Of a stretch of 64,000 bases of DNA, positions 24,197 to 35,262 are shown one piece after another. Within the stretch, counting starts at the first letter, position 1. Each line of letters starts with the position of its first letter. The notes beneath the pieces were generated by a model. It worked only from the letters and a program-made list of their open reading frames with translations. It was not told where the DNA came from and made no database searches. Origin of the DNA: Phialocephala subalpina (lineage: Eukaryota > Ascomycota > Leotiomycetes > Helotiales > Mollisiaceae); NCBI GenBank assembly GCA_900073065.1, contig FJOG01000030.1, positions 509,197 through 573,196 of the forward strand. Direction: 5' to 3'. The position numbers were made by a program, and so were the translations under genes.

Positions 24197-25125
24197 TCAA
24201 AACGCCATCCTCATCTTCAACTTATCTCCCTCCACAATTTCTTTCTCCCTTGCCATCAACTCTCCCATATCCCATTGGCAACTCACATACTGTCCCGCCA
24301 ACCACTCCCTTCTCCCCTGCGTCAAGAACGTAATCATATCAGCAGCTAGCGCCGGCGTATCAGTCAACCCTACACTTATCAGCATCTTCTCCCTTTTGCT
24401 TGCCAGAGAAAACCTACAAGCATATGTTTCCTTCGGCATAGCCTCCGCCAGCTTCGTCATAACAAATCCAGGGTGAACACAAAAAGCAATCAACCCACTA
24501 TCTCTGTTCTCCTCCACCAAAAAGTCCGTCCATCTCAACACTGCAAACTTGCTCGTGCCATAAGCGCTTGCTTCCAGTCGGATGGTGTGTGCTGCTACTG
24601 AATTCAAATTGACAATTGTTTTCAGACCGGATGGGCTGGAGAGGAGAAGTGGGAGGAAAGCTTTGGTAACACGGTAGGTTCCTCGAAGGTTTATTTCGAA
24701 TGTTCGCCAGTAGGTTGAGTCGTCTGTGGTAGATATTGGAGATAAAGTTGCCATGTAACCTGCGTTATTGACTAAAATGTCTAGCTTTCCGAATGTGTCT
24801 TTGATTTTCGTGAAAGCTGATGTGATGCTGATTTCATCTAGGACGTCGAGGTGAAGTGTAAGGATAGTGGGAGGTACCGGATGGGCTGGAGAGGAGAAGT
24901 GGGAGGAAAGCTTTGGTAACACGGTAGGTTCCTCGAAGGTTTATTTCGAATGTTCGCCAGTAGGTTGAGTCGTCTGTGGTAGATATTGGAGATAAAGTTG
25001 CCATGTAACCTGCGTTATTGACTAAAATGTCTAGCTTTCCGAATGTGTCTTTGATTTTCGTGAAAGCTGATGTGATGCTGATTTCATCTAGGACGTCGAG
25101 GTGAAGTGTAAGGATAGTGGGAGGT
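24197..25125 (-). pseudogene. Short-chain dehydrogenase broken by a tandem duplication
   Basis: The frame 24197-24922 encodes the central and C-terminal part of an SDR: LDVLDEISI, DILVNNAG, YGTSK (catalytic YxxxK) and HPGFVMT. The N-terminal Rossmann TGxxxGIG motif is missing. The first 15 residues of the open frame come from the second copy of a 250-bp duplication read out of frame. Since 250 is not a multiple of three, the duplication itself shifts the frame. Upstream of the duplicated unit the SDR frame meets TAA at once, and no missing exon was recognised to 25500. I read it as a pseudogene. Confidence 0.75.
24626..25125. repeat. Perfect 250-bp direct tandem duplication
   Basis: Bases 24626-24875 are repeated without any visible difference at 24876-25125. 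The unit starts ACCGGATGGGCTGG and ends GATAGTGGGAGGT. The copies abut with no spacer and lie inside the dehydrogenase remnant. Confidence 0.95.
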
Positions 25126-26781
25126 TATGTATTTCTTTGCAGGAAATTTCTTACCATTGATCTTAGGGTCAACAATGTGAGGCATTTTTCTAGGGGGGGA
25201 TGGGGTAAATGCCGCCTTTGGCAAAGGAGGAGAACCTTAAGATATATCTGGTTTGATGCCGGAAGTATCGGGGCTAACAAGATAGCTCCGAGACCCATAA
25301 TTAACTTTCTCCATATTGCGATACGGGGAGGATCCCGTGTACTTTCGAAAGTAGGCTGATGAATCCGAGAAGTAGGACAAAAAGGGGAAGGAAGAATTGG
25401 CTGATGAGGTTCGCAGACTCGATTTCATGGTGTCATTCTACAGTATATCGCAGATCCTGGTCCTTACCAATGTGGAGATTGAGTACAAAGCTATTCGCAT
25501 ACAATGCTCTATGAATGAGCCACACTGTTGGCGGCATGCCCCTTTTCACCCTTGGAAATCTCGCCTGTTAGCCTTCCCCTTTTTGAGGCGGGATCGAGCG
25601 TAGGCACGTGATCCATTGCTTTTAAGAAAACCTCAAACATTTGGGCCAATGAGGAGATGAGAGACGATATTTGAGAAGGTCCGAGTCTATTTACTACTTT
25701 CGGACTTTTGGTCAAACAACGCGGCAATTCCACACAATTGCTATTTGGAAAGATTTACTGGGCTCGCTCGCTTGACTTCCGGGCGTCGATCGCTTGTTTT
25801 TAGGGGTGGGGGTAAGAGTTTAAGAAGATTATGAACAAGCAGGAATTCGAAGATACCTTGAGATCTTCCAGTTACACAACAGACACCTCCCAAATTCTTT
25901 CTCGTGGATAAACACTAGTCCAGTCAACCCATGAGTCTAGCGTCCTAAATGAACCTCGATGAAGCTACACGAATTTGGGTTCAATCTCACGCCATGGTAT
26001 TACATCCCAATTTCTTCTCGAGATCCATCCCATGTCCTCCCCGTTGATTTCAGTCCCAGATTTAATCTTCTGATACAGCTTCTTTGCAGCATTACGCAAC
26101 AAAGACGTTCGCCAGAGATCGTACCCCTTCTGTCCATATGGCCAGGGTAAGTCAAGTAGGGCAGCGCATTGGAGAATAGGAAGTAGTTCGATAGAAGTCT
26201 TCTAAGTGCGTCAGATTGTGTGGCGGCATAGATGGGAGAGATACTCACAGAGCAGTGTAGAGTCCTGAGACCTTGATAAAAATATGCAATAAAGTCTTCC
26301 CAAGGTATGAAACTGCTCGGACTATCCGCATCAAATCATAATTAGGCCCTTACTGAAGAAATGCCCCGTTGTAATAAACGCTAGTGCTTCTGGATGTTCT
26401 ATTCAAGTGGGTTTGTAATTAGGACGCTATTAAATAATAGAGGATTCGACCATGTATAGAACTAAAATATGTTACACTCTTGGAAGCCGATATTAGCTCC
26501 GAATTGCACGGGACGCCAATCATATCGTGGTTCTCTGAGATGCCAAAAGATACTAGACGTTCTGCTATTGCCTTCGCGACCAAATCTTGAAACTTTGATG
26601 AACCTCGAGCGAATACTACAGCCTCAAATCCGATACTAGCGAGCTAGGTTGGTGCAGTATCCTACCCTATTGCAATATTTGCTATTTTGTGTTATCAACC
26701 ATTATTGTCCTTACTTTTCATCTCTGATTGTAGCTTCAAAAGTCATCCCCTCCTCGCAAGAACGGCATCGTTCCCTTTTCA
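25126..26781. other. Intergenic region, nothing recognised
   Basis: About 1.65 kb between the dehydrogenase remnant and the 3' end of the SEL1-repeat gene. Only short frames without recognisable domains occur. The base composition is mixed with no AT-rich island. Confidence 0.4.
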
Positions 26782-28501
26782 CTATCGTTGTTTAAGCACG
26801 GAGGTCTTCTTTGAATCATCCGCGTCATCGTTGTATTTTGCCTTATGGATCCTGATCTTTCTTATCAGAAAGCAATCGATGATAAAGAGTGTAAGGAAGG
26901 ACTCACCAACTGTTACCTATCATACTAATTCCCTTCGCCTCTGCTCGGCGATAGAATTTTGCACTCTTTTTAAGATCTTTTTTGCAACCAACACCTTGAG
27001 CATAGCAAAAACCAGCTTCCGCTAAAGCGTCGCCATCGCCCCAAGAGCCTGCAATTTCAAAGCACCTTAGCGCAAGCTCCTTATCCCGTTCAATACCCCA
27101 GCCATTCATGAGGGAAACACCTATCTCGTAGACGCTCAGAGCGAATTGTGCTCTACGGATTTTCTGCTCTAGATTATCAACAGTCAGATGCTTATCGCCA
27201 GATAATTCTAAGCTCGCATAATCAGCAGCCTTTCGAAGCCATGCTACACCCTCCTGTTGATTTGGTTGCATGCCCCATCCATGCCGACAGGCGAGAGCAT
27301 AAAACAACATTCCGGTGGGGTGATTCTGGACTGCAGCAAGATGAAAGTGGTTAGTAGACTCGGCCAGAGCGCCAGCTTCGTGATACTCAATGGCTTTTGC
27401 AACCAAGTTTTCTGCCGCCGAGTCCACTAGAGGATGCTGGGATCTTGGTTCGGGGGTAGCTGAGGATGCAGAGATTTGATTTGACAGTTCCCAATTCTGT
27501 GGTAACTCCATAGAATGAGCATCTGGAAAGCTTTCGAGCTGCTGTGAGACTTGGTTGGCTGTCAAGGTTTTAGGCAAAGCACGAGTGCGATTGCGAACGA
27601 AAATTCCGAGAGCACGGTCAAGTAATCGTGGTTTATTCTGCATCTGCTCGACAACACTTTCTTCACCAAAACCAACTGCCCAGGTATTTAGTACCGAAAG
27701 TTAGGATCGTTGAGGAATACTAACCATGCGAAGCACCCAAGTGACTTGTCTGGGTTTGCAATTCTAGTTTGTTCTGCTTCTTCATGAAAACTCTGCGATA
27801 TGCCGTCGAATTGATCACTAGATCATCGAATCCAAATTCTTCATCGCCAATAACAGATCCCGTAGTCGATAAGTCTGACTGCCGCGCAATCGCGATCGAC
27901 ATGGAATCTCGTAGAGATCTCGCATCATCCGAAACGCTCTTCAGGGATCGTTTGACTTCCTGGCTCCTCATAATCTGATATGTCTTGGCCGTGGTTTCGC
28001 TATGAGCACATATATTAGCTTGCCATCATAGCTCACGTGATGACCATGATCTTACGATTGGAAAGCCGTGAGTAAAAGCGTAATCGCGATAGCCTGGCCT
28101 CTGATATTCTGACGTATTGTCTCCATCGCCGTTTCCTTCCACAGAAGCCTCAACTTAGACCCCAAATTACTCTCATTCCTCTCATTCAGCCCATTCAAAC
28201 CAAGGCTATCTAAGCGCTCGTTCAGCAATGAGAATGTCAATGAGCAGGCCGAGAGGACAGCCTCATATTCTTCTAGCACATAGTCCTCAAACTGCCGACG
28301 GACATTCTTGCCATCATCTGGAGGAATCAGATTCTGGATCTGGACGAGAGCAATTCGGATGCTGGCGCATTCTGTGCGGACGGCAGCAATAGATAGATCG
28401 GCAAGTTTGTATTTCGTGGCGTAGCCTTGGCACGCTTGCACAGCGATGATACTTTTCGTCACGAGCGAGAGGACACCTGTCGTGATGGATAGAGGATCCA
28501 T
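26782..28501 (-). CDS. Fungal NLR-type N-terminal domain fused to SEL1 repeats
   Basis: Four-exon model: complement(join(26782..26851,26907..27675,27725..27999,28056..28501)), 519 aa. Every junction keeps the frame. Residues 1-150 start MDPLSITTGVLSLVTKSI and contain the helical pattern found at the N terminus of many fungal STAND proteins (HeLo-like N domain in domain databases, from memory). A linker includes GDEEFGFDDLVINSTAYRR, often seen after this domain. The C-terminal half has SEL1-like repeats: GMLFYALACRHGWGM, AQFALSVYEIGVSLMNGWGI, ALAEAGFCYAQGVG and the terminal GNSWIHKAKY. The SEL1 half resembles the Nif1/Dsf2-type family. No NTPase domain is present. An upstream in-frame ATG at 28660 would add 53 residues; I prefer 28501 because the family begins MDPLS. 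Confidence 0.82.
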
Positions 28502-29547
28502 GCTGGAAGCGAGGGATATTCGGTTTGAGAGTGTAGGTGAAATTGAGTCTGGTAGAGATAAATCGAATTTTCGAGGTGCACGCAGCCACGATCCATGAGG
28601 CTGAGGTTGGGCGGTACATGAATCGGGCGCTTTGTCTTGGTGATTGGAGGACAAGATCATGTAGCCTAGTCATCACCAGACCCCTGCGTACCCTTTAAAT
28701 TCGCATATTCTCATAGCATGTATAATCAACTTAGTCTCTAAATCTGTCTGACAGACAAAGTTCCTTGAGCGCGAGCCGATATCACGTGAGAAACTATTTT
28801 ATGTGATTATATCCTCAAAATCCTTATCTGAAGAACAGCGAAGGCCTAAGCGCTTCCTGCAGTTATTTAATGACTAGATAACATTATTCATTCCGCACAC
28901 AATATAAATGTATTGTAAAGCATTTAATGTTTCAACATTTTAAGATTAATCCGTATAAAAAAGGGGGTATCAAAATTCTCACGTGATAAACATTCTTTAT
29001 AGAAATTGTATATACCTAGACAATCTCGCTTATCCTTATTAAAGCTAAATAGACTACTAGTATATAATAATTGTTATACCACCGGAATCTCGACGCATTT
29101 TAATCATCAAGATCACGTAATACACCCCCCCCTTTTGCCAAGGCCTGACTTGGCTTCGGGCTCAAATATGCTCCCATAGCTCAGGCTAATGCAGCAGCTG
29201 CTCAGGTTCAGAGATGGAAATGGAAAATGCCATGAAAGCATTCTCGTTCGGGTCAACCTGTAACGAGACATGACAAGACTTCTCCTACTTTCTTCTGCCG
29301 GGCGTTATCTGCAATCAATATTTAGGATACAGATTTTCAAATGATCGATGTGAACAAGAGTGATTGATAAACTACCAATGCCGTTTGTAAACTTGGCATA
29401 GCCTGAAATCGTCCTCGTCATTTTTCATCAAACTCCGCAACCAAATTGCAACAAGTCAAACAGCATCGCGGGGGTATAAGGATACTTGCACAAGCATAAC
29501 CAAAACAAAGCAGATGTCCGCCATAATTACGATAACAAGAAAGAAAT
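28502..29547. other. Intergenic region with MITE-like inverted repeats
   Basis: Holds the upstream region of the SEL1 gene and the 3' flank of the DUF3433 gene. From 28780 to about 29140 it is AT-rich with nested inverted repeats built on CACGTGA and on a G-run/C-run pair (28956-28968 and 29120-29137). No gene was recognised. Confidence 0.5.
28782..28986. mobile_element. MITE-like element, TIR TCACGTGAGAA, TA flanks
   Basis: TATCACGTGAGAA at 28780-28792 is matched by its exact reverse complement TTCTCACGTGATA at 28976-28988. Taking the outer TA pairs as target-site duplications leaves a 205-bp element with 11-bp terminal inverted repeats and no coding capacity. The layout fits a non-autonomous Tc1/mariner-type element. 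The short TIR has a palindromic core, so chance is possible. Confidence 0.45.
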
Positions 29548-32111
29548 TCAAACACTCGTTCCCAACACCTTCGGCTTTCTCCAAAGCCAAAATCTAGCCG
29601 GCCACACCCCCCTCACACCCCTCCCAGGATCGAACCTCTGCACGTCAACCAGCTTTCCATCCACATCTCTAACAGCAACATCAAACCCCAAATGCCTCTT
29701 CCCATCATTGCCCAGATACAATCCAAATTGATACCTCTTCTTCGTAAGTCTAATCCTAGACTTCATATGAATCCTCTCATCATCAATATCTTGCGCTGAG
29801 AACACCGGTTTACCATCTGGACCGACATCGTCGAGGAGTTTACTGGCATAGCAGTAGGTGAGAACGTCGGCAATGCTACGGATACTGCGGGGAAGACGGT
29901 AGTTGGGTGGGGGTCGGACTATGAGGAGGAAGATCAGGTAGAGGTTCAGCAAGACGAAACAGGTCCAGAAGTTGATGGGTTCGATGGAAATGGTGTAGCC
30001 GTTCGGTGTGGGAGTGCTGATGAAGACACCGGTAGCAATGATTGGAGGAGCTATAGAGATCAAGGCTAGAGCAGAAAACGCAGCAACACGCTAGTGGCCA
30101 TTCATGAGTGCCCTGACAGTGATGACGACTGGCGGAACTGAGGGATAGTCGAGGAAGATGTTTAAGCTCGCATCAGACATCCCGTCCATGCGTGCAAAGG
30201 GCTCTGTCCATCTGTAGAACAAATCTGCTCGGATCCAGAGAGCACTTCCAAGAGTCATGCAAAACACGGGCAGAAAACGGTACCGGAAGCCTTCGGCCCA
30301 ATTGTCGAGCATCTCGACGGTGACTCCAGACTTGTTGAGTGTCCATGTTGAGAAGATCGCGTTGATACCCCGCTCGACTCGTCCATTGACAAGTCCGGTG
30401 ATGGTCAAGGCGATGATGACCGTGAGGCCGACGGCGTAGAGGGAGAGAAGATCGTCGCTGAGAAGGAAAGGCACACTGAAATAGCGGTAGTTCTCGGGGT
30501 CCTCGACTCGTTGTAATTCGTAATCGAGGGGAGTTTCTGGAGACTGTTAGACAATATCGAAGGCACAGAGGTTTAGACATGCCTTTGTACTGATTTGTGA
30601 ATCCCTGAAGATTGTTTTGAATGATCTTTTGCCGCTCGGTTTCCCAACGATAGGCGTTCGTTCGAGCATCGGAATCTAATAGAATGAGTCAGTGAAGTCT
30701 CTTCTGAATCAATGAAGAACAGCTTACCGAGCCTAGGTGGGATACAAGCCAGACCGTGCCAGATCTTGCCCGTTGTCTTATGCTTCCAATACCCAAGCCT
30801 AACGATTCCATAGAAAGGGCTACGCTTTTTAAGCTCTTTGGTGCAGGCCTTGGACAGTGCGAATTCAAGACCCTGTAGTATATATAGAACATTGGAACCT
30901 TGGACCAGTGAGAGTTGGTCTGCCAGAGACACAGGATCCCACTTGAGACCAGTTTCTCGACCCCAGTGACTGGCTATAATGGCAATGATAACCAAAATCA
31001 ACGTGCTATAAATCGCTATCAACGCATACCCAACTCCAGGAACAACGATGACTGTCCAGCCTGGTTCATCTGCCACGATCTGAATGAACACTGCCTTGAG
31101 TGGTATAATCATAATCATGATGACGAACTGCACGATGAGGCTAATGAACAATAGCCAATCATTACGAGCTGTGACGCTTGTGAGATCCATTGGCTCGAAG
31201 ACAGCATGTGCATAGGCGTTCTGCAACAGCTGTTGAAGCCTGCGAGGATTGCGGACATTGCCATAGTCTCCGGCCATTGTCATGTACGGCGTCATGCGTG
31301 CAAGCGTTGAGATGATAGTCCTCCACCAGACCGTTGTTAGTGTCCCGATTGCAGGTGGAACATAGCGAAATGCGAGGTGGTGCGAGGTCTTGGTGACATG
31401 ATATCCGCCGGTCTGGTGGTGACCGAGAATGATCATTGTCGAAATACTTCCAATACAGACAAGAAACACGAGTATGGTGAAGCCAAGGAACCAGGTCTCG
31501 ATGGCCCAAGGTTTGAAATCGAGTTTAGGATATGGCTTGTCGTCTTTCTTGGCGTTTGCAGTGGATATTAGTTCGTACTCGAAGTCTGAAATCTGTTAGC
31601 TGGCAATGTCTGAATGCTAGTGGGAATACTTACCATCGATTGCCAGATGGCGGTCTCCAAGCTTTTTGATACCATTTGGAGTGACTGGCAAGTCTTTCTG
31701 TCCTCCATCACTATCTTGTACCGAACCACCATTAACAGTGGAAGAGCGAGAGGAACTCGCACCGGCCTGTCCGTAGATGACACGCGGAGTAGCTGCGAGC
31801 TCGCCATTCGTATGTCCTGTTTGTATCCCTTCCCGTGAGGCAGCATTTACTGTAATCTCCGTATTAGATTGTGCTGGCGGTCCTACTTTGGAAGGGGCTC
31901 GAGAAGTGATGACGGTGCGCGAGGAGCCTGCGATCGCGAGACTCGGTCGGGAATTGGCGTTTGTGCCTCTATTTGTGTCTTCTCGAGCCCCATTGTAGGT
32001 CTTTGAATTGTTCAGAGCGCCGAGTTCAATGGGCTTCGAAACGTCTGTAGGTTGTTTGGGTTTTGTGGTGGGTGTGGTATGTCGAGTGGCAGATCTTGGA
32101 ACGGTCATCAA
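29548..32111 (-). pseudogene. DUF3433 multi-pass membrane protein with one in-frame stop
   Basis: Large fungal membrane protein of unknown function, DUF3433 family. The model is complement(join(29548..30536,30583..30675,30728..31585,31634..32111)), 806 codons. It has a Ser/Thr-rich cytosolic N terminus of about 160 residues, then several hydrophobic segments (ETWFLGFTILVFLVCIGS, LLFISLIVQFVIMIMIIP, VGYALIAIYSTLILVIIAII and later ones). The only lesion is a TAG at 30091-30093, within ALMNGH-stop-RVAAFSALAL. The frame continues 181 codons beyond it with two more hydrophobic segments. Homologues have Trp near this spot (from memory), so TGG to TAG is likely. The third intron (30537-30582) appears to use a GC donor. 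It may be a recent pseudogene, a truncated protein, or a read-through or sequencing-error case. Confidence 0.75.
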
Positions 32112-33410
32112 GCGATGTTCGGATGCCTATATCAGGTCAGCTAGTCTGTTCACTTCTCACTTGGAAGGGCTTTTACTTAGCTAAACCAGCGGGCTGAGCA
32201 AAATGGAGCACGAGACAGCTTGGTACCATATATTGCAGTTGTATGCGGTGGATGTGTGAATTGAGAATGAAATGTCGAAGAGAGAAGGTTGTCCATTCTT
32301 ATATGACACACATTTAAGCCCATTACGCAGACTTGTCACTCGTGCGGCCCCCCAAGAAAAGGGCATGGGCGCCCAGGCTGTCTGCCTTGAGCGTAAGGTG
32401 GTAAAGAGTCGACTTTCTCCTTCATCCTATTTTGCATACCGAAGTGGAGGATGGGGATTGGACAAGAACTTCCTAGGCTGCCCTTGTCCCGCACAGCCCT
32501 GAGGGCGTTCCTGGTGGCGTTCGAAAGCGCGTCCATTATTGGGCACCGACTTGGTAGCTGGCAAGGCTGGTCCCTGCGAAATATCGGTTTGGAAACACAA
32601 CATCAGCCGCATCTTCAACTTTGGGGTCGTCATGTGCCCCAAAGGTGTTGCTGACGATCAATGCTAGGGAAAAAGCAAACACAGAAAGCCACATTTTCGG
32701 AAGTTGAAGAAGCGAAGCATAGCAATTGATAAGCCTCCACAGAGAGTAGACTTGGTGAGAGAGACGATTTCGAGTAATAATTGAAGCCTCCTACGCAAGT
32801 CCTTGCTCGTTGTAAGGGTGACTTCAGCTTTCAAGAGTCTCTGGTATTGGCAGGAGCAACTTGAGCGGAATTGTCAGGGAGAGGTGGCTAAAGGCCGTCC
32901 TTCCCCTAGCAGGATACCGAGGGACAATTCAAAGAGTCATGGCAGGTGAAACGGACTCGGTTAGCCCAATCTCAGACCAAGAGCGTTGATTATACAATCG
33001 GATCGAGGGAGAAGCCCTCCCACAGTTAACGAGGCTCTCGGGTGCTAGATCTCCGTCAGCCTGCCTTTCTGTTTAAATAGTGGTTAAGGACTTCCCTTTA
33101 AATTCAGGCATAGTGTATTGAACAGCAGAACACTTTTAGACATCTTTCCGGTTCTTTTCGCTCTGACCCAGCTAAGTGTTCTGTATAATCTGTTGAAATG
33201 ATCTGGGATGTCTGGAAAAGAAGATACTGACGCCGATGTCAACGATACCCAGACTCCCAATGCAAGCCAGTAATATTATGAACAGAACCCGAGCTCAGTC
33301 CCTGCTTTGCACGAAGGTATAAAGCCGTCAATGTGCGTTCCAAAATCGTACATTGTATCCATTTATACAGCAGATCCCAAGTATCTGCAAGACCCAGCCA
33401 TATCGTACAC
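32112..33410. other. Intergenic region, nothing recognised
   Basis: About 1.3 kb from the DUF3433 start to the 3' end of bL27m. Short frames near 32270-32650 show no recognisable protein family. Confidence 0.4.
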
Positions 33411-34260
33411 CTATTTCTTCTGCTTGATCTTCCTCCCCAACCCTCTCTTCTCCGCGTTCTTCGCCTTCCTAATTGTCGCTTTCCTCCACGCCGTCCACCT
33501 ATCTCTCGGCTTAAACTCCCTAACCCTAACCTGCGCTCTCTCCGCCGCCCGTCCAATCTCCCAATTAGACTCTCTATACATATACCCCGGTCTCAACCTC
33601 AAATTCCTCCCCTCCTCACCCTTCCTCTCCTTCTGCTTCCTCTGCTTAACCACCACACCTGTAGCAGCATCTCCCTCCATCACCAAATCACTCTCAACAA
33701 CAATTGGAGGCTGTTCCATCTTCTGAGCAAACATATTTAATCTCCGTCTTCGCATCGCGTTTCGCGGTAGAGGAAGAACTTGGTCTCGTTCGAAGACTAC
33801 GCCGATGTATTGTCTCTTTGGATTCTTTTCGGGGTCTTTGTAGTATTTCACGTATCCGGCTTCAGTAGCGTAGATTGTGTGGTCGCGGCCCATGGCACAG
33901 TTGTCGCCTGGGAACCAGTGGGTGCCTCGTTGGCGGAAGATGATGTTTCCTGGGATGACATATTGCTCTGCTTCTCGTCAATACAATTCTCCTTTCCAAG
34001 AGAGATAGGAAAGAACAACCTCCAGATTTCTTAGCACCCAGTCTCTTTCCCGGCCCATCTTTCGCCTTATTCACAGCTCCCTGCGCCTTATGAGAAGCTT
34101 GTCGTACGAATGTCGTTCCCACCCTGTTCCCAGTCCGTGAACCTATTGCTAGCTGGGCAAATGCTTCATTGAGACATGTTGATTGGGACCCTGATGCTGT
34201 CGATCGGGCAATTGAGGTCAGAGCTGCTCGTAATGGCGGCTGTAATCGTGGGAGCAGCAT
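33411..34260 (-). CDS. Mitochondrial ribosomal protein bL27m
   Basis: Large-subunit mitoribosomal protein near the peptidyl-transferase centre. The model is complement(join(33411..33967,34020..34260)), 265 aa. The N terminus [19 protein letters not shown] is Arg-rich and amphipathic, as in mitochondrial presequences. The L27 core reads [11 protein letters not shown], then [18 protein letters not shown] and [20 protein letters not shown], split by a 52-nt intron. The donor of this intron, GTTGTT, is weak, but the branch TTGAC and acceptor CAG are good and the join restores the exact family sequence. A basic mitochondrial C-terminal extension follows. It is divergent from LCL2, with 277 bp between the starts. 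Confidence 0.93.
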
Positions 34261-34537
34261 GCTGTGTGTGGACGTGGAGTGAGGTCGTCGTTCTGAGAAA
34301 TTGAAGCTTCCGTGATTTTTGGCATGGGTTGTGTTGCGGCCGCATATTTCAGGTACCCACAAATTTGGGGACATTTGGCAAGAAGACCCCCCTCGTTTGG
34401 ATCTTTATCCTTACGCTAACTTTCCACTCTTTTGACTTGCACTCCTTCGCCACAGTTCATCTTCTTGAGCTGAAGATACCAGATCGTCTTCGAAGCTACA
34501 ATTACGAATCTGAGCAAGCAATCACCATCGGCGCAAC

Positions 34538-35057
34538 ATGGCACGGATCATCATCTCCTTCCTCTCAGCGGCACTGCTCCTATTCTCAGTCGCAAACGCC
34601 CAATTCCAATTCTTCGAGCAGATGTTCAACGGGCAACAACAGCAGCAGCAAAGACACGAACCACAGAATGTTCCGAGCGATTCGAGTTGGTATCAGCAGA
34701 ACTATGAGAATGGTATATCCCCCCTTCTGTTCCCCCCCAAGACCCAAGACCCCAGAATCCCCCGAACCCCAACCTACAATCTCACCTTGTCAATCTCCGT
34801 TCAACCTTGGATCTTTTTAAAAGTTGGTGAGGTGTGGGAATGGTTGGCTAATAATTGAGGTAGCTCACTGCTCGAATTACCTCTGCCCCGACACATTAGC
34901 TTGCGTACACTTCCCACACCACTGCCCGTGTCCACACCCGATTTACGAGGAGAAGTTTGAACTTGGGGATGGGAAGATGATCTGCTTGTCGAAAGGAGGA
35001 TTTAAGGAGGGTGAAGCGGCGAGGAAGGTTGAGTTGGCTAGGAAGGGGTTGCTGTGA
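34538..35057 (+). CDS. lcl2: Long chronological lifespan protein 2 homologue (secreted/ER)
   Basis: Small secretory-pathway protein of the Lcl2 family. The model is join(34538..34712,34864..35057), 122 aa, with an unusually long intron for this window (151 nt, GCTAATA branch, TAG acceptor). Residues 1-21 are a signal peptide ([21 protein letters not shown]). A Gln-rich stretch follows, then the conserved [27 protein letters not shown] and [10 protein letters not shown] segments. Six Cys are visible in the mature part and probably form disulphides. Its biochemical role is not established. It is convergent with the RNase T2 gene. Confidence 0.9.
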
Positions 35058-35262
35058 GGAAGCCAAATCGAATAACATATTCCAATTCGGGAGGGATTGT
35101 ATAACAAAGCTTGGAGTTACGGAGCCCTATTGATGGAAGACAAGAGACGCCTGCTAGGGAAAGACAAAAGTCCAGAACAAGATCCAATCATTTGAAATGG
35201 AAATAGATCATGGAAAGATCATTACATTATCAGCATTATCATAAGCTCATTACCTCCCTCCT

